64,000 bases of DNA from Litomosoides sigmodontis (GCA_963070105.1 OY718803.1:10025823-10089822), one strand, 5' to 3'; shown: positions 44,939-59,150, counted from the first letter of the stretch. The notes: a model not told the origin generated them from the sequence alone. Numbers and translations are program-made.

Positions 44939-46134
44939 CAATTTCATTGAAATTCCTCAGCACTCCCTTCTGCTGTTCAGCCATTTGCGAACACATCTGT
45001 ACCAAACGAAATAATTCTATCAGAAAGCTTTTCCTCGCACCTCAAACAGTCTATTTTCATTTCCAAGCACATGCTATCCATATGAGAGAAATTTGCATAT
45101 CAAACGTGCTATTTTGAAATTCAAAACATTTCATCATTTCCATGCACACTTGCAATAAATTACATGTCCACACATATATGCCATTTACAGTTCAGCACAT
45201 AATATATAGCTGTAGTTAAATTTAATAAATTAAAGATTAAAATTTGTTTGAGCTCTCTTTGCAATTATTTCGATGTGAACAGTTGTGGCAGCTAGTAATA
45301 AAGTTATTTTAGCCACACATGGCTAAAATTAGCATAATTTCTCCTCTTTTTATTCGTATAAATGCTAATGCGTACGCGTCAAAAGTTAATTTCAATTTGC
45401 TGACAGGAAAATTCGCATCGTTGAAAAATGACGATGAATGCGTGCACATGCGATAGGATGAAGTAAGTTAATCAAAAATCAATTATGCTAAACTTATCAT
45501 TTTCAACGACCAACCCTCCTCACTCATCCTCTCCTCCTTTCATCACACATCTGGTGGAATGGAATCGTTTGAGGATGGAAGCGTTGGAATTATTGAAAAT
45601 TCCATATGTAAAGCAATAATGGCAAAAAATTGAGCAACGGATGAAATTAAAATACTTGGTGAAAATTTTTTAAAAAAAAAACACTAAAATTTCCTTGTTT
45701 AGTTTAAACCAAAAAATTGAATTCACAAAAAAATGCAACATTTCATTTTTGCTTTGAAATTAATTTCCACTTTCTCAATTATTACTATTGTTGTCCTGCA
45801 TCCCCATTTTTTTTTTGTTACTGCTCAGTCCAATCTCCAAAAATTAAAGCATTCATTAAATTTCAATTCCCCAATTCATTTCCATTAAAGTGTCTCCCTT
45901 TCTTTTCCAAAATGTTTTTTAGTTCGGCAAAAATTTTTCATATTCATATTATTAACCGAACAGAGCAATTACGATAATTAATGGATGTATTCGGCGTTCG
46001 CACTTGTCTGCGAAGTCTTTTTAGCGCATAACAAATATTAGTCGTTGCGTGTTGAAATTTTAATTTTAACAGAAATTAACAGCTATTTAACTAAGAGATT
46101 AATTTTACTTCTTTTTTTCTCTCGCAAATTGCTC

Positions 46135-46815
<681 letters not shown>

Positions 46816-47465
46816 TATTGTCATCATTATTATTATTGTAATTATCGTACTATTGCTGTCATTGTCATTATTATTGCTCATTATAATTATTGTTTTAATA
46901 GTTATGATTGACTTCGTGCTTTGTGACTGTTTAGAAGCTACTTTACCTTATCTTGCTGTCTTAGTTAATTAATTATTGTTCGGTTATTGTGGTACTATCG
47001 TTGTAGTATGCAGTGAGTAAGTAAATATTATTGCAATATATTTGCGACAGAGTGGCATGAAAAGGTAGCGGAAAGCACTAAATTTGTTTTCAATTTGTAG
47101 TTTTATTTTTCATTCCTGAGCATTTGAATTATACTAATCAAAATATGTAAACATTGTTTTCTTGTTGCAATAAAAATATAATAAAGCATCCACACAACAC
47201 ACACGTACACGGACACGTACACACACAGAGACACACGCACACGTACACTCATGCGTGTACACGCTAGTCGTATTACAAAAAGCGTAAAATGCGAAATGGA
47301 AAAGTTGTCAGAGGGAATGATCGCTTAGCAGAAGCCAATCATTCTTGTCCTGTCAATTACAATTTTAATTATCAATTGTCAACAAGTGCGTTTCAATTCA
47401 ATCGTATTTGAATTCTTAAACGATCCGATCTACAGCAGTGGAAGAAAGTGAAATTATGAAAACAT

Positions 47466-47489
47466 ACACACACACACACACACACACAC
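47466..47489. repeat. (CA)n microsatellite
   Basis: A short CA dinucleotide run. Further CA/GTAC-rich sequence lies at about 47,195-47,265. Confidence 0.85.
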
Positions 47490-47974
47490 CTGTTTACCTA
47501 AGTATGTTTGTGACGATAACGCTTAAATTAATTCCATGAACAGATTTTCATAGCAATACAAATACAACAATTATAAACGAATAAATGGAATGCATAAATA
47601 CGTAAACACACGTGGATACGCGTGATCTATGTTGGTTGAATTAGTCGTAAGAGGAAGTGGGAAAAAACCCGAAAAATTTCTCCCTTTCCGCTAAAGTAAA
47701 ATTGTTGCGTAACGAGAAATATGTGTGAGTAAAGATTTGATTTTAACAATTATAAAATTGCAAATTTCCACTCCCTCTTTTAGCAATGAAATCATGGAAA
47801 ATGCTTTAGTGAATGTCGTAAATTGCCTGACATCGTTTCCGCGTGTTCCCTCCTGCACCATCAATATTTGCGACAGGAGAAGCAACGGGTGGTACACTTC
47901 ACTCCGTCATTTTGCTCCGATTCATTTCCAATTTTAACAATTACTAAATCTAAAATGTTGCAAATTTATTGTAG

Positions 47975-48095
47975 TCGCCAGTGTCCATCACGACGAATAA
48001 CACTGCCCACAACGACCAATAGACACGATAGATATTATTGTAGGCTAACAGGAAAAACCAGTTTCATCATAGGTGAAATGAATTTCATTTGTCAG
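47975..48095 (+). other. Candidate orphan coding exon
   Basis: This 121-base segment has an acceptor (TTTATTGTAG), a good donor (CAG|GTGAGA) and only one open frame, which encodes about 40 residues with three Cys (RQCPSRRITLPTT... YYCRLTGKTSF ... NFICQ). Composition is less AT-rich than its surroundings and looks protein-like. The frame stays open for 103 codons from about 47,823. No family is recognised and no partner exons were found, so it could belong to a long-intron gene or be a relic. Confidence 0.28.
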
Positions 48096-49489
48096 GTGAG
48101 AAATGAGACGGAACGATCCTGCCATTTTGCGTGATACAGTTCTACAGTTTCCATCTGTTTACTTTTACTAATTATTAATAATGAAGTGGAAAAATTTTTA
48201 AAAATGAGAGAATGCAGTTTGATTAATGAAGTAAAGTGAGTATTGTTGGAAATTTCAACTGTGCAACTACAATTATGCAATTTAATTATTAAATGCCGAA
48301 GCGATTCGTTCAAATTTAAATATTTTGAAAATTTTAAACTAAAATTTATTAAGCTATGAAAGTGCAGAACAATGATAGTATCATTTGTATTCATATGCAC
48401 ATTTTTGAATAATTTTTCTCCAAAAATATTACAACATAACTTGGAATTTTTGAAATTATTCTAAAATTTTCCACACTAATCAATTTACTATTAATAATTG
48501 ATTAATTCAAAGTGATTAAATTTGTTGTAATATTTTGCAGTGCAAACCGCTCTCCAAATTAATAGCCTCTTCACTGACTCGTTTTTTTTTTATTTTTTAT
48601 GATCTCACAATTCTCCAGCACTCGTCAATCATTACTTCAATTTGGGATAGGTATGAAGCTATTGTTGCTGCTGTTGCCAGAGGATCACTCACCAAAATGG
48701 TGACGACAATGGTAGTGACCCTCCTGAGTCACCCCAATGGTGATGGTGATTGACCGTTCGAATTTTATGCTTAACACAAGCAAAAATGATGCGACGAAAA
48801 ATAAAACAGCGAAATGTTTACCAATCTTAAATCATCTCTACCGTAGCACAATTTAAATGCAATTTTGCTTGTTGTTGGATTGTTTTAGAAAAATTAAATC
48901 TCAAAATTAAAAAACTTCGAAATCAAAATTAAAAGTTTTAAATTACATAGCAAAATTTAGCATGCTACTTAAGTGAGTAAGATTTTACTGGAATTTTTTG
49001 GTAATTAGTATGTTTTACTGGAATCAGTAATGTGTTGGGAAATTTTTGCTCACTTCTGTCACCTCTCTGTACTTACTGAGTTGATTTACCGCAAGAAAAA
49101 AAGTAAATTCTAAATTATAAACGTTTCCACAAAAATAGAATGAGCAAAAAAACTTTTCCATTGTCATATTTGTAAAAATTTTAACATTAAAATTTTTTCT
49201 TTAAAGTAGAGGAGTTATAATATAATTGTGCTGGAATATGTGCTAATTTCCATGCCCAATCATAAAAGTTATAATTGATAAATTTCACTTTGTCTATAGC
49301 AATAAATTGTTTGAATTTCAAAATTTTCCCATTTCAAAATATTATCAAAATTAATTTCATACTTCTTATTCATTAGCATATTGAAAGAAATTATACCAAC
49401 TAGTACGGTAAATGTGATCGTAGCAAGCAACCCCCGCTCCTCACCCCATCAGTTCGGTGATTGATGACGTATGAACGATGCTGGCATAG

Positions 49490-49518
49490 AAGAGAGAGAG
49501 AGAGAGAGAGAGGGAGGG
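49490..49518. repeat. (GA)n microsatellite
   Basis: A GA dinucleotide run passing into GGGAGGGAGAG. Confidence 0.85.
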
Positions 49519-50595
49519 AGAGCAAACAAGCAGCTGATGATGATAATAGAATGGGAAGCCTGAATTGAAATGATAGAGGTCGAAATAGGTTCAGAATGAT
49601 GAATAGGACTTTATCTGATGTATTCGAAGAAAGGAAACAACAAGGGATGATGATGGTTCTACAGGACGGGGAGGGAGGATTCACTTTATAGTACTCCTCT
49701 CATCCGTCCACTTGAAAGTATCATTTCATCACTTGTCATCTCATCAATTACGATCCGCTCCCTCATGCACACACCTCGGGAATTACGATCGGAGAAAGGT
49801 TATTGTTGCGAGAAGGCATGCCTTTCAGAAGTGATCAATTCGAGTTGCTCTCTTTACGACGATCAGTCGTAGAAACAAAAAGCAAGGCAAATACCTTCGA
49901 AATATTAATGAATGCTTTCCATGCAGCTCTTTTGAGTGATAGTTGAACGCTGTTGACCTCTGACCCACCTAATGCTATTCAATTTTCACAGCATAAAAGT
50001 ATTTAGAGGAAAGGAAATAGCCATGCAAAATGAATGATGCACATTTTACCTAAAAAAAAATAGAAAATCTCTCATTTAATTGTTATTATTTAAATTATTG
50101 ATTTAATTTTTAAAAGCAACAAATTATTCATTTTCTTCATTTATTTTTCACTCACTTTATTTTTTTTTTGCATTATTTACACTAAAAAAATATTTCAAAA
50201 AAAAACTGTTTTTTAGAAATAAAATTTGTTTTTTAATTTTTTTTTTAAAAAAAGAAGAAACGTTTAAAGATTGTATTCACATTTTTTAGTGCAAATAATA
50301 GAGATTTAATGTAAAAACTGATTAAAATGATCAAAGGTTAAGTTATATATCAATATTAGTGAATTGTTTAAAAATTTGTTAAAATTGTATTAGATTATAG
50401 TCGTACTGTATAAATTTTATTTCTAATGCAAATGAAAATGGCACTGTGACATAAGCGATTACTTGCAACAATTTTTCCTTCTTCATCTTCTGAACATCCA
50501 CTATTCTATTGGAATTATTCAACTGACTTTTTTCCTCTTTTTTTTTAATGAAATTGATGATTGATGGCTTTTCGTTGTCTCATCCGCTAATCGAC

Positions 50596-50626
50596 ATAAT
50601 CATGATTATCGCGTCATGATAATCAT
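50596..50626. promoter_or_regulatory. Palindromic homeodomain-type motif cluster
   Basis: ATAATCATGATTAT (50,596-50,609) is a perfect 14-bp palindrome of two TAAT half-sites. It is followed by CATGATAATCATG, so CATGATTATC and GATAATCATG also form an inverted repeat. Paired TAAT/ATTA sites are bound by homeodomain dimers. No function is shown. Confidence 0.4.
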
Positions 50627-51638
50627 GGCATTTTGAATGAAGCACTTTAGTCCACAAAATGGAACATTATAAATTGTTAAACTTGAATTTCCTAAAAATA
50701 TGAAATGCAACGATGTTAATTTTACTTATCAATAATGAATGCAATAACGCTCAAAATTAGCAACATTTCAATCCATTTGATTGTTTGCAACATCGTAAAT
50801 TCCCGATTTGTAATTATTTGATGTTGAAGAAAAGATGGAAAAATTTGCAATGGGAAATTGGTCAAAAAGAGAGAAATGATTTTTATTAATTTGCTAATTA
50901 TTGCATATTCTATAATTAGTTAATTAGCTGATCAATTTGACAATTAAATAACTAAATGAATGTATTCAAAATGATGGTGGAAATGATCAAAAAATTGTCC
51001 CTTTTAATGAAATAAAAATTTTTTCAAATTTAAACGAATTACTTTAGTGGTGGAATAAATTTTTAAAAGAGAGATAGAGAGAGAAAGCGCTAGAGAAAAA
51101 AGAGAAAAGGAATGAAAAAAAGTTGCATTCATCGATGAACGGATGAAGAAATCCGGTCCATTATTCCCTCGACAACAATGCCACGGCAATCATTTCCACA
51201 TGAGGAACAGTAGCGGATTAATTAGATTGGAAATCTTGAAGAAATAAAAATTCATCCAAATCCTTCTTCTTCGTCTTTCACCGATCATTTGAAGTGTGAG
51301 AATTTATGCATTTGCTACTTCCCGTATTCTCATTCCATCTCTTCAATGGTAGTTGCGGAAATGTCACATGCTCGTGTTATTGAGGATTTTTTTTCCACGG
51401 GAATTAAACTTTGATCATTGAATTGAAATTAATAAACACTTTTGATGTTACACTTTTCTCGCCTCTTCCTTTGTTACATCCTCTCCTCTTCCTGATTCTT
51501 TTTTCAGCCACTTCAACTAAACCCACTTGTTCGCATTATATTTTGCATACAAATCTTTTAATAATCATCAAAGGATCCCGCCAGTCTACAGTGTCATTGA
51601 TATGCATTCTCATTTAAATACCATTATTAGTGCTACCA

Positions 51639-51667
51639 TTACTACTACTACTACTACTACTACTACC
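51639..51667. repeat. (CTA)n microsatellite
   Basis: A run of ACT/CTA triplets. Confidence 0.85.
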
Positions 51668-51852
51668 ACTGCTATGGTTATTCATAATTATATATTCATA
51701 ATGATCACGCATGCATGAACAAATATAATAATACACATTTCATTTATTCATCAAATTTGTTTGATTTGATTTTTGAAGTTCCAATTTGCAAAAATAATTT
51801 AGACCACGTCAGCGCTACAATAACAGTGTAATAATGATTACTATTATAAGCT

Positions 51853-51890
51853 ATTAATTATATCAATAGGAATTAATTATATCAATAGGA
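51853..51890. repeat. 19-bp perfect tandem duplication
   Basis: The unit ATTAATTATATCAATAGGA is present twice with no gap. Confidence 0.9.
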
Positions 51891-52925
51891 ATTGTTTAAA
51901 ATATATGAATTGCTATATTTTTAATAACTGGCATTCATTTGACATGTCTAATTTACTGTGGTAAATAATCACTCTAAATTAAATCCAATCAATTAGCATT
52001 TAATAAAATGCTTGTTCCAATTTGTTGCAAACATCAAAAATATATGCTTCATTGTTTTGGTAATAGTTTGGATGTGAATTAATTTTTCAGCTCAATAAAT
52101 AAAGCGCTAAAACTAAAACACTTTATTTAAACTAAAATACTACTTATCACTTTCGAGTACGAATAATTTATCGCTACTATTCCATCTACTGTGATAAAGA
52201 AAATAAATTAAATGAAGGAGGAAAATGATGTAAAACAGAAAAAAAGGAAAGGGTAAAAATGAGTAAAAATAATTGAGGTGAACTAATGAAAAAATGCATG
52301 AGCTAATTAATGTGCACGTTTTTTCCTCGCCGAAAACTTTACATATTTTAAAATATATCGCAATAAATTGCCAAACTTCGGTGTAATTGAATTATTATAA
52401 AAGCGTTGGTAAATACTTTTATGAAAATTTTTTTATAAAAATATACACCTGAACTACACTATTTCGAATTTGTCTCAAAAATGCCGCTCGCAAAACCTGA
52501 AATGCAAGAAGCGTCAGATCTGATGAAGTCTGCAATGAATGGAGAGAAACTTTCAACCGTACACCCACTCAAGTTGACTTTTTTCTTTTTCGGAAAAATT
52601 TAAACATTCCAAAAAAAGTTCTAGACATTTTTTTCAGTGTCTTAATAAATTAACAAGCACTGTGTGTTTTGATTATCGTTTGAAAAACAATTAAAAAAAC
52701 AGAAGTTTTTTTGAAAAGTGTAAAATGTGTGAGAAGAAATTGCTTTTCCTAATAATAGCACTAATGGCGACATTTCGCGTTCTGTGAACATTTCGCCTGT
52801 TCATATTACAAAAAAAATGTAAATTAAATTAAATTCATGATTTCACAAATCGGCAAACACTAATGGTAGTCCTGGAGTGGGAAGAGCATTAGAAATGGTA
52901 TAAATTATTTGTTGATTTATGTATA

Positions 52926-53050
<125 letters not shown>

Positions 53051-53888
53051 CAGATATACTTTTCAATTTGATCAAAAAATAAAAAGACAAATATTTTTAA
53101 AAAATTTTGCTTATACAACTCAAATTTCTGAAAAATAGTTGAATGCGAATATATGAATGCATTGTGTTACATTCACTATCTTATTTAAATTTTCGTTCAT
53201 TGCTGTTCCAAATTTTGGGATCTGAGTTAATTCCGTTCTCCATATATTTGATATTCGAAATGAATGGAATTGAAATTGCATGCATGCATTTTAAATTTCA
53301 TTCAAAATTTCAAAAAATCTATTACACATAAAATGGTAGGAAAAAAAGGCACGAAATGTTACCTACCTATCAGCCAGGATGTGAACGAGTAAGAAAGATA
53401 CGAGCGTTAATCGATAAACGAAAGAAAAAACGAGGCGGAAAAAGTGTTTGATCCTTAAAGAGTAAAATAGCCAAAAAAAAAAGAGAAAAATAAAATAGGA
53501 ACATTTCAGATAGGTTAATTTCTTTTCCAATTTTTTTTTTCACTCTAACTTATCTTTTCATTCAGCGTTGCAATCACATTTCATTCCACATCGTCGCCTT
53601 TACGTACAACAATAATATCAGTATAAAAGGTCAAATGATGCCGATGATGATTAAGAGGTTGAGGAGAGAGAGGAGGAAGAGTTATTGTCACTATCATCTA
53701 GTAGCTAAGGTAGTAGTAAGGTGTGACAGAGAGCAGGCTAAGGGTAAATGATAAAAGTGAATGCAAGTGATAAAACTAAAGATAAATGGTAAAAAAAATG
53801 AACTTTTTTTCATTTACGGTATCTAAATCAATCCACCTATTTGCTGCTCTCTACCCTTTCTAAAGAAAAATATATGAATGAGAAGGAG

Positions 53889-53915
53889 AGAAAGGGAGAG
53901 AGAGAGAGAGAGAGA
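53889..53915. repeat. (AG)n microsatellite
   Basis: A short AG dinucleotide run within a purine-rich patch. Confidence 0.8.
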
Positions 53916-56524
53916 AATGAAAATGTGATTCAACTCCATCCATTTAAGAGAAAGATGAGGTTTAGGTAGGTAGGTAGGCAGGTGGCACGTTTGATAAATC
54001 AGAAAATACATTTATACATCACTATCAATATCATCAATGTGTGTACACATATTAGCTAGCAGTAATGCAATAAATATCATCGCTGGTATCAACATCAATC
54101 TCGGACTCGTTTTTCAAACCCTTTTAAGGTTTTTCCTTCCTCTCTCCCTCTCTCTTCCCTCCCTCGCTAACCCTCTCTTCTGTTTTATCTCTTCGAAATG
54201 ATACTACGATAAAGCGAACATATATCGTATCCATATTTCACTTGCTTTTTTTTTCCTCCTGTTTCTTTCCTCTTCTCTCATTTCTCGTTTTTTTTTTTGT
54301 CTTGCTTTCTTGTTAGATTATCAATCGCATTTTTTTTTACCCTCTCCTATTCCATAAATATTTCATTTTTTCTTTCACTCTGCAATTTCATTGCTAGACG
54401 GGTAAGTTTTCAATTTGGAATATTTTCAAGTAATTTTTTTTAATGCGTAAAATTCTAAGTTTCCTCTTAGTTTTTTTCGATTTAATTTTTTTCTCAAATT
54501 TTTGCTACAATAATAATTGTTGCAGTTTGATGAATGCTCCAATAAAATACTCAATTGTTAATGATTAATTTAATAACTTAGGGGAAACAATGTGAAAAAC
54601 TACAAGCTCACTTATACAGCTCAGTAACGAAAAGATATCGATAAATTCCGCACACAAACAAACAACTATTTTCAATTTAATTGATTTTAAAATTTGCAAA
54701 AATCGCTGTTGAAATTTATAGTACCAAGCATCTTTCATACGCATACATATGCGTTTTTTTTGCTCAAAATTATTCCATTGTAATTAATTTTTAATTAATA
54801 GTATTATTCAAAGTAAATATTATGAATTTAAATGTATCATTTTTGTTGCAATTTTATTAATTTTGAGTTTACTACATACCGCAAAAATGCTGCTGCTTCA
54901 CTCATGGAGCCAATGATGCTACTCGCATTGATACGTGTAAAACGTCATTTACGTATTATTATACAGAAATTATAATAATGTGTTTGATGAATCATTACAA
55001 TAATATACGCATATGAAGCAGCTGGATTAACTCTAATATAGAGTATGCTGACACATTTTAAAAAAAAATAAAATTAAAAATTTTTGATTTATAAGAAAAA
55101 AATTTTCTATGAGAAAATTACAAACACTGTCATTTAGTTATTTGCTTTTAAACAAAAAAAAAACGAGCAAAATGATTTACGTATTTATCTATGCAAAGAA
55201 AAAATTTAGCATTATATTTGAATAAAGTGAACTGAGCAAAAATTCGTCACGAATTATCGAAATCGGAAAACAAAAAAAAACGAACACAAAATGTATTATT
55301 TTAAAATTAAAAAAAGAAATTAACATATCGCATACCTTGAAAAATTTTACCTCACTCAATAAATTTCAATTTCAATTCACTCCAGCAATCACTTTTTATT
55401 TATTTCATTGTTATGTACCTAAATTTTGAGTGCGTTCATTGTCGCTGCTTGTTATTGATGTGAAATTTAAATTTCAAATTTTATTAAAAAAGTTACCGCA
55501 CAAAAAATTTGAAATATTTTTTAAATTTTCAAAGAAAAAACAAAAAATGTCACAAAAATAATATATGTATACATTTATATGTATATATCATCTTTTGCTA
55601 CATATCAGGGGAGAATTTTCAAGGGAGCGCTATATGCAAATTAATTAGAGAAAGAGAGAGAGAGAAAACAAATGAAATAAAGGATAAAAAAACAAGAGGA
55701 GAACGGCACACCGGTCATCAAGATGAATCAATAAACAAATTAATCAATTTGTTAATTTCATGCAAGAATTAATTTTAATAATGGTTTTGGAAAATCAATG
55801 AGTGCAAAATGCTATCACGCAATCATCCTGCTTTTTTTTTTCTTTCTATAAATAAATTAAAAAGTTTGTGGAAAAATTTCTCGAAACGACAAGCTTTAAA
55901 TGATAGAAATGAATGTGAGGGTGGAAAGAACGATGAAGCTGGAGAAATTTCACCATTTACTAAACATTCATTTAAACGTGCTCAAAATTTTCAAATTTAA
56001 CAAAAAGGCGGAACCATTGAACTCAGCCCTTTTTTTCTCTCTTAATGAAACTTTCACATGGCCCAGTCATTAGTAGCGAGATTACTAAATGAACTAAAAC
56101 AATAGAGAATTGTAGCAAATCAATTTCGATTATAGAAATTTTCATTTTCATAAGCTAAGCATTGAAAATGCTCAACGCGTTCAAAAATTGGTAGCCAATC
56201 AAAGTGACATAACTTCAACAACGATAAGAGCACCGAGATTTTTGCCACAAATTCATTTTTTGCACTAATTTTCTTTCCGCCACAATAATCATAGCAATAA
56301 CAAGTTTCGATCATTAAAAAGCATCAAAATTTCAATCAAATTTGATGAAATTAAATTATCAATGAAACGAAAAAGTCAACGAATGTACACGCATGGCACT
56401 TGTTGTCTTGCGATCGGTGCAAATTTTTAGCAAAAAACTTGTTAAATGTTCATTTCGACTATTATATGCATGTATGAATGAGTAGTGAAAAGCAAAACAT
56501 TAAACAATGCCTTAAAACTATCTT

Positions 56525-56530
56525 TTTATT
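56525..56530 (-). terminator. Candidate AATAAA polyadenylation signal of ceh-6
   Basis: TTTATT on the plus strand reads AATAAA on the minus strand, about 290 bases beyond the ceh-6 stop. Confidence 0.4.
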
Positions 56531-56769
56531 AACAAAGAAAAAAAAAAGAAATTTCAATTCTAATATCAAATTGTTTTTTTTCTGAAATATTTCAAATTAA
56601 TGCAAAAATTTTTGCTCTTTTTTTTGCAGTCAGAAGTTTGTGCTAATGAAAAGAGAAGAGAGAGTGACCGTTGTTGTTGTTGATTAAAAAATTTCGATAG
56701 ATAAATGAATCGCAAAGCAACAAGACGAAAGTTATTTTTCATTCATAATTTTTTTCAGTGAAATCGAAA

Positions 56770-56791
56770 GAGAGAGAGAGAGAGAGGGAGA
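56770..56791. repeat. (GA)n microsatellite in the probable ceh-6 3' UTR
   Basis: GA dinucleotide run between the stop codon (56,817) and the candidate poly(A) signal. Confidence 0.8.
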
Positions 56792-56816
56792 AGAAAGGAA
56801 GGAATGAGAGAAAAAG

Positions 56817-57585
56817 CTAGGTGTAAACAAAGGTATCTGGTGGATAATTGCTTGGATTTAATAAAAGTTCCTGACCATACTGAGGTGTCATGCGCTTCTC
56901 CTTCTGTCTTCGATTGCAAAACCACACTCGAACCACCTCCTTCTCCAACTGCAGCTCCATTGCAACCTGAGCGATTTCCTGAGCATTTGGCTTAGGATTT
57001 TTCTGAAAATGATACTCCAAGCGACTTTTCACCTGTACCTCAATTGACGTTCGCTTCTTCCTCTTTCGTCCACCTTGTCCGGTCATTTTTTCGAACGCAC
57101 TATTAGGCGATGAGCTGGTGGAATCAGCTTCTTCAAGCCATTTATACAATAATGGCTTCAGCTTGCACATATTTTTAAAACTTAGCTGTAACGCTTCAAA
57201 ACGACAAATAGTCGTTTGACTGAACACATTACCATAGAGAGTACCAAGCGCTAAACCGACGTCAGCTTGCGTATAGCCAAGTTTAATACGACGTTGCTTG
57301 AAGGTTTTTGCAAATGCTTCCAAGTCTTCGGAACACGTCGAGTCTGTTTCATCTGCAAGTTGCGACGATGAAAGAGACATTTCTTCCTGGGCAAATGCGT
57401 AAGGCCACGATGAAGGTGCAGCAGCAGCAGCGGAAAGACGCTGTATAACATCTGGACGTTCAGGTTCCTGCTTCATTTCCATTACACCGGTATTTGCGAG
57501 ATGTGACGGGATAACTTGTGGAATGGACATCAACGATAACTGTTGATGATGGTGATGATGATGATGATGCTGCTGCTGTTGTTGC

Positions 57586-57619
<34 letters not shown>

Positions 57620-58199
57620 GCTGTTGTTGTTGTTGTTGTTGTTGTTGCTGCAACAACTGTTGTTGGATATGGTGCTGATGATGCTCATGATAGGTAGTCC
57701 AATCTGGTTGAGGTGGCGGAAATAGCAACTGAAAAGGTGTAGCAGTAACCGAATGCGGTTGATAAGGTTGCAACACCGATTGTGGCATAGTTGCCGTTGA
57801 TGGTAATGATAATGGTGGTGGTAGTACTGGTGGCACTGGTGGTACTGGTGGTGGTGGCGGTGGTGGCGGAGGTGGTGGTGGAGGTGGCCATCGTTCACTC
57901 AATTCCTGGAATGCTTCACATGTTGGCTTAATAACCTGAGTATAATTGCTGGTACTAACGGTACCACTATCATTGGTACCGCTATTGCTACCGTTGCTGT
58001 TGTTGTTGTTGTTGTTGCTATTGCAGTTGTTATCATTACTGTTGTTATCCACTGATCGTATATTGTTCGATACACTGATGGCAACAGCCGATGATTGCTG
58101 CTGTTGCTGTTGTTGTTGTTGTTGCTGTTGTTGTTGTTGTTGTTGCTGTTGTTGTTGTCGTTGTTGTTGTTGCTGCTGTTGCTGCTGCTGGTGATGATG

Positions 58200-58231
<32 letters not shown>

Positions 58232-58283
58232 GTTGCTCATCATTGTTAGGTTGTGATGCGGAAAATGATGATGCTGACAACAT
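56817..58283 (-). CDS. ceh-6: POU class III homeodomain transcription factor (CEH-6/BRN family)
   Basis: Nuclear DNA-binding regulator of neural, excretory and epithelial fates in the family (C. elegans ceh-6; vertebrate POU3F). A single uninterrupted frame of 488 codons from ATG to TAG. The POU-specific domain lies at about residues 316-390 ([21 protein letters not shown], ending ...[14 protein letters not shown]). A short linker ([16 protein letters not shown]) leads to the homeodomain at about 405-464, starting [11 protein letters not shown] and containing the recognition helix [14 protein letters not shown]. The linker and [13 protein letters not shown] are class III hallmarks. The N-terminus is unusual: His tract at about 18-31, a Gln tract of about 30 residues, a second Gln tract at about 210-238 followed by His, and a Pro tract at about 131-158. 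The complete POU region in one exon contrasts with the intron-containing C. elegans gene and resembles intronless vertebrate POU3 genes. No acceptor is seen just before the ATG. Confidence 0.96.
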
Positions 58284-58668
58284 TTAGCATATTAAAATAA
58301 TTTTTATTCAATAAATATTTTGCTTATTGTTGCTGCTATTATTTTCTTCTATCAGTTACCGATTAATAATAATAATAACAACAGTAATAGCAATAGGGAA
58401 GATGAGAGAAAAAATGAAATTTCTCGTCCCTTTTTATATTTTTAATTCCTTCTCGTCAAAATAATAGCAAACGTTTCACGTTTGTGTACGTGTTCGATAG
58501 CGTAATATAAGCCAGGAATGAAAATGAAAATGAAGAAAACCGGCAGTAAAAAAATCGGAACACTTTTCCGGTGAATAATCAGCAATGTAAATGAGATGGT
58601 TGATGCTGCTTTCGGTGATGATTCTGCTTCAATTCCACCCCTCTTTATTATAGCTTGAAATCAGCATA

Positions 58669-58712
58669 CACACACATGCATACACACGCACACACACACA
58701 CGCACACACATA
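58669..58712. repeat. (CA)n microsatellite
   Basis: Interrupted CA dinucleotide tract, followed by TATATA. Confidence 0.85.
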
Positions 58713-58861
58713 TACATATATATTGGAATAAAAAAAAAGTGTCGATCCAAACAAGCTTCTGGATTCCGATTTCGGTAGCAGAAACGGTTGCGAAATTAAT
58801 CAGTCCTCTCTCATACAGTTCGATAATAGTTGTGATAACTGTGCTGCCGTTGCTGCTGCTT

Positions 58862-59020
58862 TTGATGATGTTGATGATGATGATGAGGAGGAGGATAGTG
58901 ATGATGATAGTAATAATAACAGTGATAGGCAATGATAGTAATAGTGATAGTAATCGTGATATTGATGATGATGACGATGATGATGATGATGATGTTGATG
59001 ATGGTGATGATGGTGATGAT
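58862..59020. repeat. (GAT)n-rich microsatellite block
   Basis: Imperfect GAT/GATGAG/GATAGT units over about 160 bases. They generate long Asp, Met and Ser/His open frames in several frames on both strands, none of which is called. Confidence 0.85.
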
Positions 59021-59082
59021 GTATCAGACAATCCGAAATCATTGGAACAAATACAACAACCCTATGGTAGTGTTTCAGAAGA

Positions 59083-59116
59083 AAAAGAGAAAGAGAGAGG
59101 GAGAGAGAGAGCGAGT

Positions 59117-59147
<31 letters not shown>

Positions 59148-59150
59148 ATT
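59083..59150. repeat. (GA)n microsatellite
   Basis: An imperfect purine tract of GA and AAGA units. Confidence 0.85.

Larger units (their letters stand above)
40947..46134. other. Gene desert between cdc-5L and the second TTA array
   Basis: No gene is supported. A patch with more balanced composition at about 43,060-43,330 may be regulatory. Other elements are a 60-bp tandem duplication (42,833-42,952), three CAGCTG E-boxes (44,915-44,938) and an ATTTGCATAT octamer (45,091). Confidence 0.6.

Noticed and set aside
57530..58243. Asn-, Leu-, Cys- and Thr-rich frames overlapping ceh-6
   Set aside because: They are alternate readings of the CAA/CAG/CAT repeats within ceh-6.
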